From Patagioenas fasciata (lineage: Eukaryota > Chordata > Aves > Columbiformes > Columbidae), in assembly GCF_037038585.1 (NCBI RefSeq), contig NC_092560.1:59389049-59453048 (forward strand): a stretch of 64,000 bases of DNA, written 5' to 3'. A program made the translations under genes and the position numbers. Below, piece by piece: positions 62,801 through 64,000 of this stretch (position 1 is its first letter; each line of letters begins with the position of its first letter). The notes under the pieces are model-generated. The model made no database searches. It was not told the DNA's origin and saw only the letters and a program-made list of their open reading frames with translations.

Positions 62801-64000
62801 TTAAGAAAATTTATCTCTCTGTCATCTTATATAGATCTGTATAGACTCTTAAAATACCAGCATCCTGTCTTTTAGACTAAAAGCAATATCTACCTTGAAG
62901 CAAAGCAGAATCCCAAATATTTCCATTTTGCAGTTCCTTAGAGCAAAAATTTCAAATTTTTGAATTAATCATAAAAATAAAAATTCCTAGCTTACTTGGG
63001 AATATGATAACGCAGTGAGGTAGAGAAGAGTGTTCTTGGCTTCTGTTACATTGGGAAATAAGATCTGCAGTGTGAGGTTTGGCATTGGAAAGTGTTCACC
63101 TTTTTCAATCTATTAAAAAAAAAGAAAAGTTTTGATTAGTACTTTCCTTATTTTGTTGGTATTTGATTTTTTCCCTTTCCTTTCCTTTCCTTTCCTTTCC
63201 TTTCCTTTCCTTTCCTTTCCTTTCCTTTCCTTTCCTTTCCTTTCCTTTCCTTTCCTTTCCTTTCCTTTCCTTTCCTTTCCTTTCCCTTCCTTTCATGCTT
63301 TTTAACATTTCCACAGTCAGTTTTGCAGAAAGTGGTGTGATGAACTCTTACTTTTTCCCCTGAGAGACTGTTGTGAATTAGCAGGCACATTCTTCTGTGG
63401 TCTTTGGTAATGCTTTCTAACAGTTAAGAGCATCTATTGAAGGAAATAAAGTAAATAGGATTAAAGGGGGCATTTTGGCATAAATTCCTTCTTGTTATCC
63501 TGTTTACTGCATCCTTGTTTCATCTGGGACTTCTATCTAAGGTAATTTCATTTCATTTTTTAATAAGCTCCCAAAATGCTTTAACATGGGAGAGGAACCA
63601 CTGTACCAGCAATGGCTCCTGCTGGTTCCTCCTCAGGTGTGCTTAGGCAACAGCCCTCCTGCTCACCCACTCCTCTCCCCTTTTTCCCTGAGAAGATCAC
63701 AGGACACATCTGTAAGCTGTTGTAGGTTGGATAAGAAACAAAACAAAAAACCTTTGCCATTGCTATTTACTGAGGCTGAGAACCTTCCTATAGCTCATTT
63801 TTTACAGACAGAAAGTTGATTCAGAGACTGTTATCCTTTGTATATGAGACCTTTGCTCAGCTTTGGATTTGGCACTGGGAAAGAAGGATGCTCTGAAGAT
63901 GACTACATTCAGTCATACTGCAACTTAAGGCTGGGCTTCTAGACCATTAAATATTTTTTTCCAACTGATTCTACTAGTAATGTAACATTCTTGGAGCATG
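56804..64000 (-). CDS. ITGA1: ITGA1, integrin alpha-1, last six coding exons (5' part beyond right edge)
   Basis: This gene encodes the alpha subunit of the alpha1-beta1 collagen/laminin receptor at the cell surface. The six exons give 192 codons plus stop in one frame, all joints phase 0. They encode the end of the calf-2 domain (FPMPNLTLQILFPN, a cysteine-bearing segment DCDTYSC, ALLRSENSSLIL), the membrane helix (VPLWVILLSIFAGLL and on to ALW) and the tail KAGFFKRPLKKKMEK. The RPLKKKMEK ending is specific to alpha-1; alpha-2 ends differently after GFFKR. The family protein is about 1180 residues, so only the last sixth is here, and no I domain is present. The next exon upstream was not found between 63110 and 64000 and must lie beyond the edge. 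Confidence 0.96.
57581..57697 (-). CDS. ITGA1: ITGA1 penultimate exon (transmembrane helix)
   Basis: The exon has 117 bp, phase 0, with acceptor TGCAG and donor GTAAG. It encodes the juxtamembrane ISKELPPGT and then a hydrophobic stretch of about 24 residues starting VPLWVILL and ending FALWK, the single membrane span. The final Lys starts the KxGFFKR motif that is split across the intron. Confidence 0.97.
58935..59027 (-). CDS. ITGA1: ITGA1 third-last coding exon (end of calf-2)
   Basis: The exon has 93 bp, phase 0, with acceptor TCCAG and donor GTAAG. It encodes SLTLVAKALLRSENSSLIL, matching the LRSENASLVL motif of mammalian alpha-1, with one sequon (NSS). Confidence 0.95.
59875..59979 (-). 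CDS. ITGA1: ITGA1 fourth-last coding exon (calf-2 region)
   Basis: The exon has 105 bp, phase 0, with acceptor AACAG and donor GTAAG. It encodes DCDTYSCAYIYCAL and then SDIYQVNVSLRVWKPTIIK, matching the family motif QVNVSL-x-x-WKPTFIK. It carries three cysteines of the calf-2 region. Confidence 0.95.
61094..61198 (-). CDS. ITGA1: ITGA1 fifth-last coding exon (calf-2 region)
   Basis: The exon has 105 bp, phase 0, with acceptor AACAG and donor GTAAG. It encodes NAICQSSYPVDPLRISAGK and then KIKEPTKDTIM. The pattern Cys, DPL-x-IS-x-GK agrees with the family. Confidence 0.92.
61980..62050. repeat. Compound T(21), GT and TTTTG/TTTG simple repeat
   Basis: A run of 21 T at 61980-62000 is followed by a short GT run and then TTTTG and TTTG words up to about 62050. 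It lies about 90 bp before a CR1 tail in an ITGA1 intron. Confidence 0.9.
62140..62222 (+). mobile_element. Short CR1 3' tail
   Basis: GGACTAGATGATCTTTTGAGG, then TCCCTTCCAATTCCTGACATTCTGTGATTCTG with small gaps, is a CR1 3' end on the plus strand, opposite to ITGA1. Only about 80 bp are recognisable. Confidence 0.88.
62996..63109 (-). CDS. ITGA1: ITGA1 sixth-last coding exon (calf-2 region)
   Basis: The exon has 114 bp, phase 0 on both sides, with acceptor AATAG and donor GTAAG. It encodes IEKGEHFPMPNLTLQILFPN and the sequons NLT and NVT. It aligns with the IRKSGSFPMPELKLSISFPN segment of mammalian alpha-1. Confidence 0.93.
63110..64000 (-). other. ITGA1: ITGA1 intron reaching the right edge
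   Basis: The stretch upstream of the sixth-last coding exon contains the TTTCC array and otherwise no recognisable feature. No further ITGA1 exon was found. Confidence 0.7.
63176..63285. repeat. (TTTCC)22 pentanucleotide microsatellite
   Basis: Twenty-two perfect TTTCC units, then an imperfect TTCC unit. In the transcript sense it is (GGAAA)22. Its nearer end is 66 bp upstream of the ITGA1 splice acceptor at 63110-63111. It creates lysine/glycine-rich open frames on the minus strand and Ser/Phe/Leu/Pro frames on the plus strand that are artefacts. Confidence 0.97.

Larger units (their letters stand above)
56849..62995 (-). other. ITGA1: ITGA1 introns between the last six coding exons
   Basis: The introns are 56849-57580, 57698-58934, 59028-59874, 59980-61093 and 61199-62995. 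All are AT-rich and bordered by GT and AG. Only the last (61199-62995) carries recognisable repeats: a T/GT/TTTTG tract and a CR1 tail. No nested gene was seen. Confidence 0.85.

Noticed and set aside
63105-63390. Minus-strand frames coding KGKER-type repeats and a plus-strand frame coding FLSFP repeats.
   Set aside because: They are translations of the TTTCC microsatellite.
63350-63430. Possible additional ITGA1 exon ending at a GTAAG on the minus strand (would encode ...HNSLSGEK).
   Set aside because: The frame joins the next exon but the residues do not resemble integrin alpha-1 at this position, and no clear acceptor precedes it.

Overview
The window is vertebrate nuclear DNA, almost certainly from a bird. 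Coding exons are short and separated by long AT-rich introns with GT/AG borders. The dispersed repeats carry the 3' end typical of avian CR1 LINEs. There is one CpG island and nothing prokaryotic or viral.

The window holds parts of two collagen-receptor integrin alpha genes in tandem, both read on the minus strand. On the right, 62996-63109 down to the stop codon at 56804-56806, are the last six coding exons of ITGA1 (integrin alpha-1). They encode the end of the calf-2 region, the single transmembrane helix and the short tail ending KAGFFKRPLKKKMEK. On the left, 42997 down to 1, are the first 14 exons of ITGA2 (integrin alpha-2). They encode the signal peptide, the first propeller repeats, the complete inserted I (von Willebrand A) domain with all five MIDAS ligands, and propeller repeats up to a DxDxDGxxD calcium loop. 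The rest of ITGA2 runs off the left edge and the rest of ITGA1 off the right edge. I joined all exons by hand: every junction keeps the frame, giving 594 complete ITGA2 codons and 192 ITGA1 codons plus stop. The gene order (ITGA1 upstream of ITGA2, same strand) is the one known from other amniotes.

Layout: 1-42997 ITGA2, with intron 1 of 18.9 kb (24026-42951) and intron 2 of 7.9 kb (15962-23901). A CpG island over ITGA2 exon 1 and its promoter lies at about 42700-43365. From 42998 to 56803 is about 13.8 kb between the coding parts, containing the ITGA2 promoter, the ITGA1 3' UTR (end unknown) and CR1 copies. From 56804 to 64000 is the ITGA1 3' part. Repeats include two roughly 1.3-1.4 kb 5'-truncated CR1 copies (about 26765-28135 and 50682-52000), two short CR1 tails, a 22-copy TTTCC array close to an ITGA1 splice acceptor, an ATATC array, a 51-bp tandem duplication and several homopolymer tracts.

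Both products pair with integrin beta-1 at the cell surface to bind collagen or laminin. I found no evidence for a previously undescribed system. The most unusual observations are a GC-AG intron in ITGA2, the purine-rich pentanucleotide array near an ITGA1 splice site, a 47-nt pure purine tract in the ITGA2 promoter or 5' UTR, and two tandem CTCF-like motifs in ITGA2 intron 4.
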